From: Rhodospirillales bacterium
GTDB lineage: Bacteria > Pseudomonadota > Alphaproteobacteria > Rhodospirillales > Defluviicoccaceae
NCBI GenBank assembly: GCA_026125865.1
Contig: JAHCKI010000017.1
Coordinates: 1-17,251 of the forward strand
DNA length: 17,251 nt
Direction: 5' to 3'
This document shows positions 1 to 5,375 of the stretch, piece after piece (position 1 is the first letter of the stretch; each line of letters opens with the position of its first letter). The translations under genes and the position numbers were made by a program. Under the pieces are notes generated by a model. The model saw nothing but the letters and a program-made list of their open reading frames with translations. It did not search any database and was not told where the DNA came from.

Positions 1-19
1 AAATGAGGGGATGAGTGAG

Positions 20-74
20 GTTTCGGCGTCTTCATTCGTCGGAATACGCCTGTCGGCTATTCCAACCTACACCC
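20..74. repeat. 55-bp direct repeat, copy 1 (contains REP palindrome 41-63)
   Basis: This stretch recurs at 658-712 with only two mismatches (positions 36/674 and 52/690) in the same orientation, 638 bp apart. Its core (41-63) is a REP-like hairpin: GGAATA and TATTCC arms with an inner GCC/GGC step and one bulged base. It belongs to the same family as the palindromes flanking the RAYT transposase at 2047-2708, although the outer GC pairs have diverged. The copies may mark the ends of a former insertion or be two dispersed REP copies. The repeat is directly visible; its origin is inferred. Confidence 0.8.
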
Positions 75-88
75 CTTGTAACTGGGGT

Positions 89-183
89 GGCGAGTGAGTC
101 CTAGGGACAGTATACGCATTTCGGCGAGTGAGTGCTAGGGACAGTATACGCATTTTTGAGTTCAAGGGACAGTATACGCATTT
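89..183. repeat. Tandem repeat built on GGGACAGTATACGCATTT
   Basis: Three copies of AGGGACAGTATACGCATTT lie at 103-121, 137-155 and 165-183. The first two sit in an exact 34-bp tandem period (89-122 and 123-155) that also includes GGCGAGTGAGT; the third is preceded by a shorter spacer. A degenerate fourth copy is at 1171-1189. The core contains the palindrome GTATAC. Units this short, with no regular unique spacer and only three copies, do not make a CRISPR. I believe motifs of this kind occur at ends of Y1-transposase-associated elements, but that is from memory and not shown here. Confidence 0.8.
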
Positions 184-225
184 CGACACTTCCCGGCATT
201 CGCGTGACAAGTGAGGGGTGCTCCA

Positions 226-294
226 CAAGGATCTGAAAGTCAAGGGTCTTCGACCGCAAGGCGGCGCTCCGCGCCCTTGACTTTCAGATCCTTG
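226..294. repeat. 69-bp composite hairpin, perfect 21-bp arms
   Basis: Arms 226-246 and 274-294 are perfect reverse complements over 21 bp. They enclose 27 nt that contain a small inner hairpin (CCGC 254-257 / GCGG 261-264) and a short GC-rich tail. There is no T-run on either side, so this is not a classical terminator. Length (69 bp), arm length (21) and interior (27) are identical to those of the element at 869-937, although the sequences differ, which suggests one family of mobile or structured elements. Confidence 0.8.
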
Positions 295-314
295 CGGACA
301 GGATGGTCCGGACA

Positions 315-345
315 GCCTTTCAAGGCGGAAAGAGCCTTGAAAGGC
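315..345. repeat. 12-bp perfect inverted repeat (hairpin)
   Basis: GCCTTTCAAGGC at 315-326 pairs perfectly with GCCTTGAAAGGC at 334-345 around a 7-nt loop. It lies 20 bp after the 226-294 hairpin and may be part of the same element. No T-run follows, so termination is not supported. Confidence 0.7.
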
Positions 346-621
346 CTTCCCGAGTCAAGCAACCGCGCTTCATCTGCAAAACCGCGGGAAATAAAAGTCA
401 GGGGGAAAAGATGTCATTCACTTTTGGAGTTCCCGTTGCCCACCGTCGAGGTGATTCCGTATGGTGTCCCTGTCACTTTCCGGACGTTGGGCCAGTTTGG
501 GACATCCGGTAGCCGGCGCCATAGGCCTGCGCGAAAAGAAGAATGGCACCTTTTTTTGGCACATCCGGCTTGATGAGGACGACCGTAAGCGATGGAAAGA
601 GGCAGGGCGACGTAGCTCGTG

Positions 622-654
622 TACGGCGGATTAGCTTTCGCGTAATCCGCCGTA
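622..654. repeat. REP-type palindrome, GGATTA class
   Basis: TACGGCGGATTA (622-633) pairs perfectly with TAATCCGCCGTA (643-654) around a 9-nt loop that can form a GC/GC inner step with a bulged G. This is the layout of REP elements mobilised by RAYT transposases. It sits 24 bp from the REP at 679-701, so the two form a BIME-like pair. A related degenerate copy lies at 12516-12541. Confidence 0.75.
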
Positions 655-657
655 TGT

Positions 658-712
658 GTTTCGGCGTCTTCATGCGTCGGAATACGCCTTTCGGCTATTC
701 CAACCTACACCC
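658..712. repeat. 55-bp direct repeat, copy 2 (contains REP palindrome 679-701)
   Basis: This is the partner of 20-74, with two mismatches in 55 bp. The REP core is at 679-701. Together with 622-654 it forms a closely spaced pair of REP hairpins of different classes. Confidence 0.8.
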
Positions 713-868
713 TGAGCAAAATGAACAAAGGCTGGACTCATTCGTTAATTCGCATTTCAGTCGGCATTTAATTCACCAACTAGAGCGCGGTCATGGCTCA
801 AAAGGCGGGAATGAGACCAGTTTGGTTCGAAGCCCCCCTCATTCTCGCGTGCAATTGTGTGCGCATGT

Positions 869-937
869 GCAAGTCCATGTAAAGACTGGCCTTTCGGCCA
901 CCGCCCATGGGCGGCTCCGGTCTTGACATGGACTTGC
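869..937. repeat. 69-bp composite hairpin, 21-bp arms with two mismatches
   Basis: Arms 869-889 and 917-937 pair over 21 positions with two non-Watson-Crick positions, one of them a possible wobble. Inside are a TGGCC/GGCCA hairpin (887-900) and a perfect 14-bp palindrome (901-914). The 21-27-21 geometry matches the element at 226-294 exactly. No coding frame in the 700-1120 stretch looks real. Confidence 0.75.
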
Positions 938-1369
938 TCATGCGACTTTTGGCCATGACGAGTTTGATGGGGATTTGTGGCCTTCTCGGATTTGAGGACA
1001 ACCAACGCATTTCAATCGTCCGCGGAGCGGGCGGCGAGCTGGGCTAGGGGAGGGACGTCCTCGGGTGCGGCGGGCGTCCGAGCATCGCTTCGAGACGTTC
1101 TATAAAGCCGGGGGTCCCGAGTGGTCGGCCGGTGCGTTCATGTCGGCGTAGGGTGTCCATTTCTAGTACCGGGGACAGCATATGCATCTCAAGCGTTGGC
1201 GGAGCGCGAGGCGGGCTTGGGGCTGGATTTCCCAGGGGCGCAGCGGGCGTTCGAGGCGCTTGATGAAATCGTAGCTCCCGAGTGGTCGACCCCTCCCGCC
1301 CGGATCTTCTCCTCCAACACGTACGAAGCGCGATACCTTCCGAAAATGGATTTCGTGAGTGAGCCTGGG

Positions 1370-1375
1370 TATGAT
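1370..1375 (+). promoter_or_regulatory. Possible -10 box for the parDE-like pair
   Basis: TATGAT lies 33 bp before the antitoxin ATG at 1409. The -35 region at normal spacing (TGGATT) matches the consensus poorly, so this is a weak call. A GGTGGGG ribosome-binding-like stretch precedes the ATG. Confidence 0.3.
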
Positions 1376-1408
1376 AAATTATGAAGGTGTAAGATCTGGT
1401 GGGGTCTC

Positions 1409-1699
1409 ATGAGCAATAGGGTGGAACGTCTGACCGTAACCCTGACCTCGGAAATGGTCCACGCCGTCAAGGTCGCGGTCGATTCCGGTGAATACGCCTC
1501 GAGCAGCGAGATCGTCCGCGAGGCGTTGCGCGACTGGCGGCGCAAACGCTTGGTGCAGGAACAAGAGTTTGCCGGACTGCGCGCTGACGTATTGGCCGGC
1601 ATCGAGGATATGGAGAGGGGCCAGGTTCGGGATTTTGACGCTGACCGGGTCATAGCGAAGGGGAAAAGAAAACAATCCGACCGCTCGCCCTCCGTATAA
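1409..1699 (+). CDS. ParD-family ribbon-helix-helix antitoxin
   Basis: This 96-residue protein is a type II antitoxin that should bind DNA as a ribbon-helix-helix dimer, repress its own operon and neutralise the ParE-like toxin encoded next. An N-terminal beta strand (ERLTVTLTSEM, about residues 5-15) is followed by the typical ParD stretch SGEYASSSEIVREALRDW (about 26-43). The acidic, helical C-terminal half would wrap the toxin. The start is the ATG after a GGTGGGG motif. The tail after about residue 84 (KRKQSDRSPSV) looks unlike a normal ParD end and overlaps the toxin frame by 25 bp. Family assignment is confident; activity is inferred. Confidence 0.85.
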   Translation: MSNRVERLTVTLTSEMVHAVKVAVDSGEYASSSEIVREALRDWRRKRLVQEQEFAGLRADVLAGIEDMERGQVRDFDADRVIAKGKRKQSDRSPSV

Positions 1700-1998
1700 C
1701 CGATCGGGCCGAAGACGATCTTGCTGAAATCTGGTCCTTCATCGCCGAAGCTTCGCCGGAGACGGCGAGTGAGTTCGTCCGGCGGATCGAGGATACGTTC
1801 GAACCGCTGCGTCAACACCCGGAACTCGGGCCGCGTCGCGACACTCTCGCCCCTGGCTTGCGCGTGCATTTCTACAGGGACTACGCGATCTACTATCGCC
1901 CCACGGAAACCGCGATTGTCATCGTCAGAGTGATGCACGGGGCGCGGGACGCGGCGGCCGCGTTCAGCGAGCAGCAGGACCACTCGGGCACCAAGTAG
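1675..1998 (+). CDS. ParE/RelE-family toxin lacking a canonical start codon
   Basis: The frame one base back from the antitoxin frame encodes a full-length ParE-like protein: TDRAEDDLAEIW, then a helical hairpin, HPELGPRRDTLAPGLRVHFY, YAIYYRP and VIVRVMHGARD near the end. ParE toxins typically act on gyrase. There is no ATG, GTG or TTG between the upstream in-frame stop (1642) and TTG at 1858. The natural start position would be codon 1675, which reads ATC where ATG would give M-R-P-L-A-L, an ordinary ParE beginning. The toxin is therefore either silenced by an ATG-to-ATC change, translated from a very rare ATC start, or made by a -1 shift from the antitoxin frame at the purine-rich GGGGAAAAG stretch. 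The coordinates assume ATC. The family is clear; expression is doubtful. Confidence 0.7.
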   Translation: MRPLALRITDRAEDDLAEIWSFIAEASPETASEFVRRIEDTFEPLRQHPELGPRRDTLAPGLRVHFYRDYAIYYRPTETAIVIVRVMHGARDAAAAFSEQQDHSGTK

Positions 1999-2046
1999 TC
2001 TACCACAGCCTTGCGGATCAATTCATCTCGCGCAGCCCGCGTAGCC

Positions 2047-2708
2047 CGCGTAGGGCGGAATAGCCGAAGGCGTATTCCGCCGGATGCTGCTATTCCCCAG
2101 GCTCGCCAGCGACAAGGTCTTGGTTCCCGCCGATCCAGGACAGCGGATACAGCCCGCGTTCGACACAAGCGCGAAAAGTCGAGTGTGGCCATTCGGCGGG
2201 GGTGGCAACGAGCCCGTGCTTGACCGGGTTGAAATGGACGTAGTCCATATGCGCGGCAAAGTCAGCGTCATCCCGGATCACGTGCTCCCAAAAACGGCGC
2301 TGCCAAATACCGCGTTCTCCCTTCCTCTTTCTGACTGGAGTCAGTTTTTCCGTCGGCGGAAGTCCACGTACGAAAAGCGTTTTGATCAGACGCCAGCGTG
2401 TCGGGAAATCGTCGTCACCCTCCGGCAAAGTCCATATCGCGTGCAGATGGTCGGGTAAGACAACCCAGGCATCGATTGTGAACGGTCGGGCGGCGCGAAC
2501 ATGCCGCACCGCGTGCCGCAAGAGGTCGATCCGCTCCGTCAACAGTCGATTACCGCAGCGGCGCAACAGGACGACGGTGAAGAAGTAGCAGCCTCCGGGC
2601 ACTCGGTAACGACGGTAGTCGGGCATCGATACTCCTGGTGCGGCATTGTAATCTTAGCCGATCGACGGCATTCGGCGGAATACGCCTTCGGCTATTCCGC
2701 CCTACGCG
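2047..2708 (-). mobile_element. REP-RAYT-REP element (REPtron-like)
   Basis: A RAYT transposase gene (2090-2626) is bracketed by two REP palindromes that are reverse complements of each other. The left copy (2047-2088) and the right copy (2667-2708) match over about 42 bp with two mismatches, and the 28-bp hairpin core (2054-2081 and 2674-2701) is identical. Each core has GGCGGAATA/TATTCCGCC arms, an inner GCC/GGC step and a bulged base. A short repeat of GTAGCCCGC lies just outside the left end. The right end abuts the remaining part of a HigB-like toxin gene. Confidence 0.85.
2090..2626 (-). CDS. REP-associated tyrosine transposase (RAYT, Y1/HUH superfamily)
   Basis: This 178-residue protein belongs to the TnpA_REP group of single-strand HUH transposases, which nick and join at REP hairpins. 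Visible hallmarks are the N-terminal YRRYRVPGGCYFFTVVL, the HUH motif in LPDHLHAIW (His60 and His62) and the catalytic tyrosine in HMDYVHFNPVKHG (Tyr129). Length is normal for RAYTs and no frameshift is evident, so it may be functional. Being flanked by inverted REPs of the right structure strongly supports the call. RAYTs are usually single-copy and vertically inherited; this one sits in a repeat-rich accessory patch and touches a damaged toxin gene. Confidence 0.93.
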   Translation of the reverse strand: MPDYRRYRVPGGCYFFTVVLLRRCGNRLLTERIDLLRHAVRHVRAARPFTIDAWVVLPDHLHAIWTLPEGDDDFPTRWRLIKTLFVRGLPPTEKLTPVRKRKGERGIWQRRFWEHVIRDDADFAAHMDYVHFNPVKHGLVATPAEWPHSTFRACVERGLYPLSWIGGNQDLVAGEPGE

Positions 2709-2923
2709 AGCTGGAACAAGCGCGAGAGCCCCTTGTCAAGCATCTGGAAGGCCCTTTGTGGGAGATGCGCTTGACGGGCAAGGATGGCATCTCCCGTGCG
2801 CTATATGTGACGGCCAAGGGCAGGCGCGTTGTCGTGGTGCGCGTGTTCGTGAAGAAGACCCAAAAGACGCCGCGCCGGGAAATTGAATTGGCCCTGAAAC
2901 GGGCGAAGGAGGTTCAGGGATGA
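2702..2923 (+). pseudogene. 5'-truncated HigB/RelE-like toxin
   Basis: From just after the right REP this frame encodes a good C-terminal half of a HigB-like (Gp49/RelE superfamily) mRNA-interferase toxin: REPLVKHLEGPLWEMRL, GKDGISRALYV, RRVVVVRVFVKKTQKTP and EIELALKRAKEV. The usual first 30-40 residues are missing; upstream, the frame runs into the REP and then antisense to the transposase. The nearest in-frame ATG (2501) lies inside the transposase gene. The stop overlaps the antitoxin start as ATGA. The natural reading is disruption by the REP element. A chimeric, still expressed protein is possible but unlikely. Confidence 0.75.
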
Positions 2924-3228
2924 CCCGCGTAAGAGATTTGCACGAACAATGGATGAAAGATCCGGAGTATCGGGCGGAATACGAGAAGCTTGGTCCGGAG
3001 TTTGAGTTCATAGGCGCTCTCATCAAGGCGCGAGCCGAGGCGGGTCTGACGCAGGAGGAATTGGCCCATCGCATGGGGACGACGCAGTCGGTCATTGCGC
3101 GTTTGGAGGGGGGGCGTGTTCGGCCCTCGACCCGCACCCTCGAGCGTTTCGCCAAGGCGACCGGAACCAGGCTGAAGATCAGTTTCGAGCGCGTTGAGCG
3201 CGATCCGGTTTCTCTCGGGGCGGAATAG
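2920..3228 (+). CDS. XRE-family antitoxin (HigA-like)
   Basis: This 102-residue protein has a helix-turn-helix domain at about residues 34-85, including LTQEELAHRMGTTQSVIARL and the ensuing EGGRVRPSTRTLERFA. It is the expected antitoxin and autorepressor partner of the HigB-like toxin; toxin-first gene order and the 4-bp ATGA overlap are typical of higBA loci. A perfect AAGGAGG ribosome-binding site (2906-2912) lies 7 bp before the ATG, inside the toxin's last codons. Because the toxin looks truncated, this is probably an orphan antitoxin. Its promoter would have been upstream of the toxin and may now come from the inserted element. Confidence 0.88.
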   Translation: MTRVRDLHEQWMKDPEYRAEYEKLGPEFEFIGALIKARAEAGLTQEELAHRMGTTQSVIARLEGGRVRPSTRTLERFAKATGTRLKISFERVERDPVSLGAE

Positions 3229-3296
3229 GCGCTGAATAGGGGGGCCGGCTGTTCCGCTCCCGTGGGGGTGCGCAACCATAAGCTACGATCCGCGCT

Positions 3297-3854
3297 CTAA
3301 ATCCGTTCCGAGAGCCAGATGGCGGCGCGGGAGCCGGCCTTGATGAATTCCGTGAGGGGACGGTAGCCGAGGGTTCGTTCGGCGCCGTGCCGGCGCGCCG
3401 TTTCCTTGTGCTCGATTTCGTCCTCACGGTAGCGTTGGCAAATGTCGCGCAGGTCGGTCTCGTCGTCGCCCAGCATCGCCACTTGCTTGGCGTAGTGCTC
3501 GTCGATGACCTCTTCGACGGCGACGGTGCAGGCCATGGCCGCCCGCGGCCCCATCAGCGCCGTGGCGGCGCCAAGGGCGAAACCGGCGACATGCCATAGG
3601 GGCTGCAGCGCCGTCGGCCGCGCCCGACGCTCACCGACCAATGCGTTGAAGGTGGCGAGATGCTCGCGCTCCTTCACGGCCATGCGCTTGATCGCGGGAC
3701 CCGGCCGTTTGCGTCCGAGCACGCTCAGCTGTCCTTCGTAGATGCGAACGGCGCCGTATTCCCCGGCCTGATCGACGCGGATGATGCGATCGATGAGTTG
3801 TTCGCGGGTAAGGTCGCCGGGTAGCCGTCCGGGCCTTGGTGTCGTCTCGTTCAC
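3297..3854 (-). CDS. coq7: Coq7-type 3-demethoxyubiquinol 3-hydroxylase
   Basis: This 185-residue diiron enzyme carries out the last hydroxylation in ubiquinone synthesis. The ferritin-like ligand set is visible: Glu32 (DQAGEYGAVRIYEGQ), Glu62 and His65 (KEREH), Glu in AVEEVIDEHY (about 114), and Glu146 with His149 (EIEH). The length suits the compact alphaproteobacterial form. I chose the GTG at 3854, preceded by GGAGGG; the longer open frame upstream is antisense-free but lies inside dsbB. The GTG overlaps the dsbB stop (GTGA), so the two are probably translationally coupled. Confidence 0.95.
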   Translation of the reverse strand: MNETTPRPGRLPGDLTREQLIDRIIRVDQAGEYGAVRIYEGQLSVLGRKRPGPAIKRMAVKEREHLATFNALVGERRARPTALQPLWHVAGFALGAATALMGPRAAMACTVAVEEVIDEHYAKQVAMLGDDETDLRDICQRYREDEIEHKETARRHGAERTLGYRPLTEFIKAGSRAAIWLSERI

Positions 3855-4360
3855 GGGTAAGCCCTCCGAAAAAGAAGCCGAGCGCCCAGAAACGATATGG
3901 TTGCCAGAGCCACGGATACAAGGACGTTGTAACCGGCGAGCGAAATACCGAATAGACGCCAATCGACGTCGTCGCACGATTTGCGCGGCGCTTCGGCGAG
4001 GCTGGCTCGAAAATCCTCGATGGTGAGATTTTGCGGGAGCGTTCCGGAGCAGCCGGAAAATCCGGCCCACCAATGCTGCTCGACGCCGACGTGGTAGAAG
4101 GCCAGCGCGGCTCCTGCCAGAAACACGAGCCCGCAGCCGGCGACCAGCCACGCCTGCGACCCGTCCCGCGCCCGCACCAGGATCGCGAGGCCCGCGAGCA
4201 CGGCGACAATACCGTAGGGAACGCGCTCGTAGAGGCAGAGGACACAGGGTTCGAGACCAAAGACGTATTCGCCGACGAACGCCGAAGCGAGAGCGCCGAC
4301 GGCGCTCGCCAATAGTGCGAGCGGTATCGTCAATCGCGGGTATGGGAGCCGTTCGAGCAT
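3851..4360 (-). CDS. dsbB: DsbB-family disulfide bond formation protein
   Basis: This inner-membrane quinone reductase reoxidises DsbA-like thiol oxidases and passes electrons to ubiquinone. The 169-residue protein has four predicted membrane segments (about 11-31, 48-63, 71-89, 140-163). It has a Cys39-Val-Leu-Cys42 pair in PCVLCLYERVPY and a second periplasmic pair, Cys104 and Cys129. I chose the ATG at 4360 because the hydrophobic N-terminus starts directly after it; a longer in-frame start at 4432 adds an atypical proline- and arginine-rich segment. The gene lies 82 bp downstream of the DedA-family gene and overlaps coq7. Confidence 0.92.
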   Translation of the reverse strand: MLERLPYPRLTIPLALLASAVGALASAFVGEYVFGLEPCVLCLYERVPYGIVAVLAGLAILVRARDGSQAWLVAGCGLVFLAGAALAFYHVGVEQHWWAGFSGCSGTLPQNLTIEDFRASLAEAPRKSCDDVDWRLFGISLAGYNVLVSVALATISFLGARLLFRRAYP

Positions 4361-4442
4361 GGGTTCACTATACACTATAACGGGGCAGGGCGATCCGAAC
4401 CGCCGCGTCCACGGTCGAACCGGCGGCGGCAACGCTTAAAGT

Positions 4443-5048
4443 CTATAGAAAACGGATCAGGGCGAATCCACCGAGGAGCAGGATGAAGAACACCGTGGCG
4501 ACCTTCACCAGATTGTTCTCCACGAAATTGCGGATGGGGGGGCCGAAATACCAGAGCAAAGCGGCTTCGATGAAGAAACGCGCGCCGCGGGACAGCACGG
4601 ACGCGATGGTGAACGTCCACGGGTCGAGCGCGGTGACGCCGCTGGCGATGGTGATCACCTTGTAGGGGAAGGGGGTGACCCCCGCGCCGGCGACGATCCA
4701 TGCGCCCCACTCGTTGTAGTATCCCCGAAATTCCTCGAATTTTTCGCCGTAATGGTAAAATTCGAGCAGGGGCCGGCCGACCTCCTCAAAAAGGAAATAG
4801 CCTATACCATAACCGGCCATGCCGCCCAGCACCGAGGCAACCGTGCCCACGCCGGCGATCAGCCACGCGCGGTTGCGGGCCGCGAGCACCATCGGAATCA
4901 GCAAGATGTCGGGCGGGATGGGAAAGAACGAGCTTTCGATGAACGACACGGCGGCGAGCGCCCACAGCGCATGCCGATGAACGGCGAGCTTGAAGGTCCA
5001 GTCGTAGAGACGTTGCAGCACGGCTTGGGGAAAACTCCTGCGGGACAC
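4443..5048 (-). CDS. DedA/YqaA-family membrane protein
   Basis: This is an integral membrane protein of the DedA (SNARE-associated/VTT) superfamily; family members have been linked to lipid carrier flipping and membrane homeostasis. Hallmarks are ESSFFPIPPDILLIPMVLA near the N-terminus, GGMAGYGIGYFLFE, and GAGVTPFPYKVITIASG, the conserved re-entrant-loop region with its proline-phenylalanine-proline. Predicted membrane segments follow through to the C-terminus (VFFILLLGGFALIRFL). The start is uncertain: GTG at 5048 gives 201 residues. GTG at 5021 gives 192, begins V-L-Q-R-L-Y-D-W like family members, and has an AGGAG 13 bp upstream. Its exact substrate cannot be told. Confidence 0.9.
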   Translation of the reverse strand: MSRRSFPQAVLQRLYDWTFKLAVHRHALWALAAVSFIESSFFPIPPDILLIPMVLAARNRAWLIAGVGTVASVLGGMAGYGIGYFLFEEVGRPLLEFYHYGEKFEEFRGYYNEWGAWIVAGAGVTPFPYKVITIASGVTALDPWTFTIASVLSRGARFFIEAALLWYFGPPIRNFVENNLVKVATVFFILLLGGFALIRFL

Positions 5049-5114
5049 ATCCGTGACGGACGCGTGCTTGATTTATCAACCGACCGCGACAGGGGCAAGC
5101 ATGATCCCAACTCC

Positions 5115-5166
5115 AGAGCAAACTCATGCGATCGGGTGACTCGACCTGATCGCATGAGTTTGCTCT
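5115..5166. repeat. Large intergenic palindrome (23-bp arms)
   Basis: Arms 5115-5137 and 5144-5166 pair over 23 bp with a single G/T wobble around a 6-nt loop. The outer 19 bp are perfect. It begins AGAGC and ends GCTCT, as many dispersed alphaproteobacterial intergenic palindromes do. There is no U-run, so it is not a standard terminator, although it sits between two divergent genes. Confidence 0.85.
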
Positions 5167-5179
5167 AAATATCAATGAT

Positions 5180-5233
5180 CTAGAGAACGGCCATACGATC
5201 AGGCTGAGTGGGCTCAATCTTACCGTTCTCTAG
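5180..5233. repeat. Second intergenic palindrome, related to 5115-5166
   Basis: CTAGAGAACGG (5180-5190) pairs perfectly with CCGTTCTCTAG (5223-5233); an inner TGAG/CTCA hairpin lies in the middle. The interior ACGATCAGGC resembles the GCGATCGGGT interior of the first palindrome, so the two look like diverged members of one family placed back to back in the dedA-nhaD gap. The rest of that gap (5049-5375) shows only the terminator-like hairpin listed next. Confidence 0.75.
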
Positions 5234-5309
5234 CGTTTGCACATGCGGAAAGTTCCAGGTATTAATTTGTGCGTTGCAAAATGGGCCGTGTGTGCGGGTC
5301 TGCGTCTAG

Positions 5310-5328
5310 AGCCCGAAACGGCTTTTTT
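5310..5328 (+). terminator. Weak terminator- or attenuator-like hairpin in the antiporter leader
   Basis: AGCC (5310-5313) and GGCT (5320-5323) form a short stem over a CGAAAC loop, followed by six T's (5323-5328). It lies 48 bp before the antiporter ATG on the same strand. No plus-strand gene precedes it, so it would be either an attenuator in the leader or the end of a small RNA. The stem is only 4 bp, so confidence is low. Confidence 0.3.
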
Positions 5329-5375
5329 AAAGGTGTGGCGCGAGGCAGGGCGTCGTGCAAGGTGGGGAAGGTCGG

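Larger units (their letters stand above)
1..1408. other. Gene-free repeat-rich region
   Basis: I see no convincing coding sequence in the first 1.4 kb. Open frames here are short, run through the hairpins listed separately, and resemble no family I recognise. The region instead holds direct repeats, tandem motifs, composite hairpins and REPs, as expected of a decayed insertion hotspot. A degenerate copy of the 18-bp tandem motif is at 1171-1189. An open frame at 1121-1384 is discussed among rejected items. Confidence 0.6.

Noticed and set aside
89..183. CRISPR-like tandem repeats
   Set aside because: Only three copies, irregular spacing, spacers of 9-15 bp that are themselves partly repeated, and no cas genes.
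211..573. 120-codon plus-strand frame
   Set aside because: It reads through a perfect 21-bp-arm hairpin and a second hairpin and has low-complexity basic composition; it looks like non-coding repeat DNA.
1121..1384. Open frame with a stretch (LAEREAGLGLDFPGAQRAFE) vaguely like the start of BrnT toxins
   Set aside because: The similarity is limited to a few residues, the frame begins in repeat sequence and its C-terminal half matches nothing I know; a decayed remnant is possible but not supportable.
1189..1983. Long minus-strand open frame (264 codons) opposite the parDE-like genes
   Set aside because: It is antisense to two plus-strand frames with clear ParD and ParE motifs, and its translation is arginine/serine-rich with no recognisable domain.
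1893..2040. Minus-strand peptide RDELIRKAVVDYL just outside the left REP, resembling an antitoxin helix
   Set aside because: Only about 13 residues, continuing into the antisense of ParE on one side and REP on the other; likely chance.
4361..4442. GC-rich hairpin-like sequence between dedA-family and dsbB genes
   Set aside because: Pairing is imperfect and there is no T-run; the genes probably form one transcript, so I do not call a terminator. TATAGT-like sequence before dsbB lacks a -35 partner.
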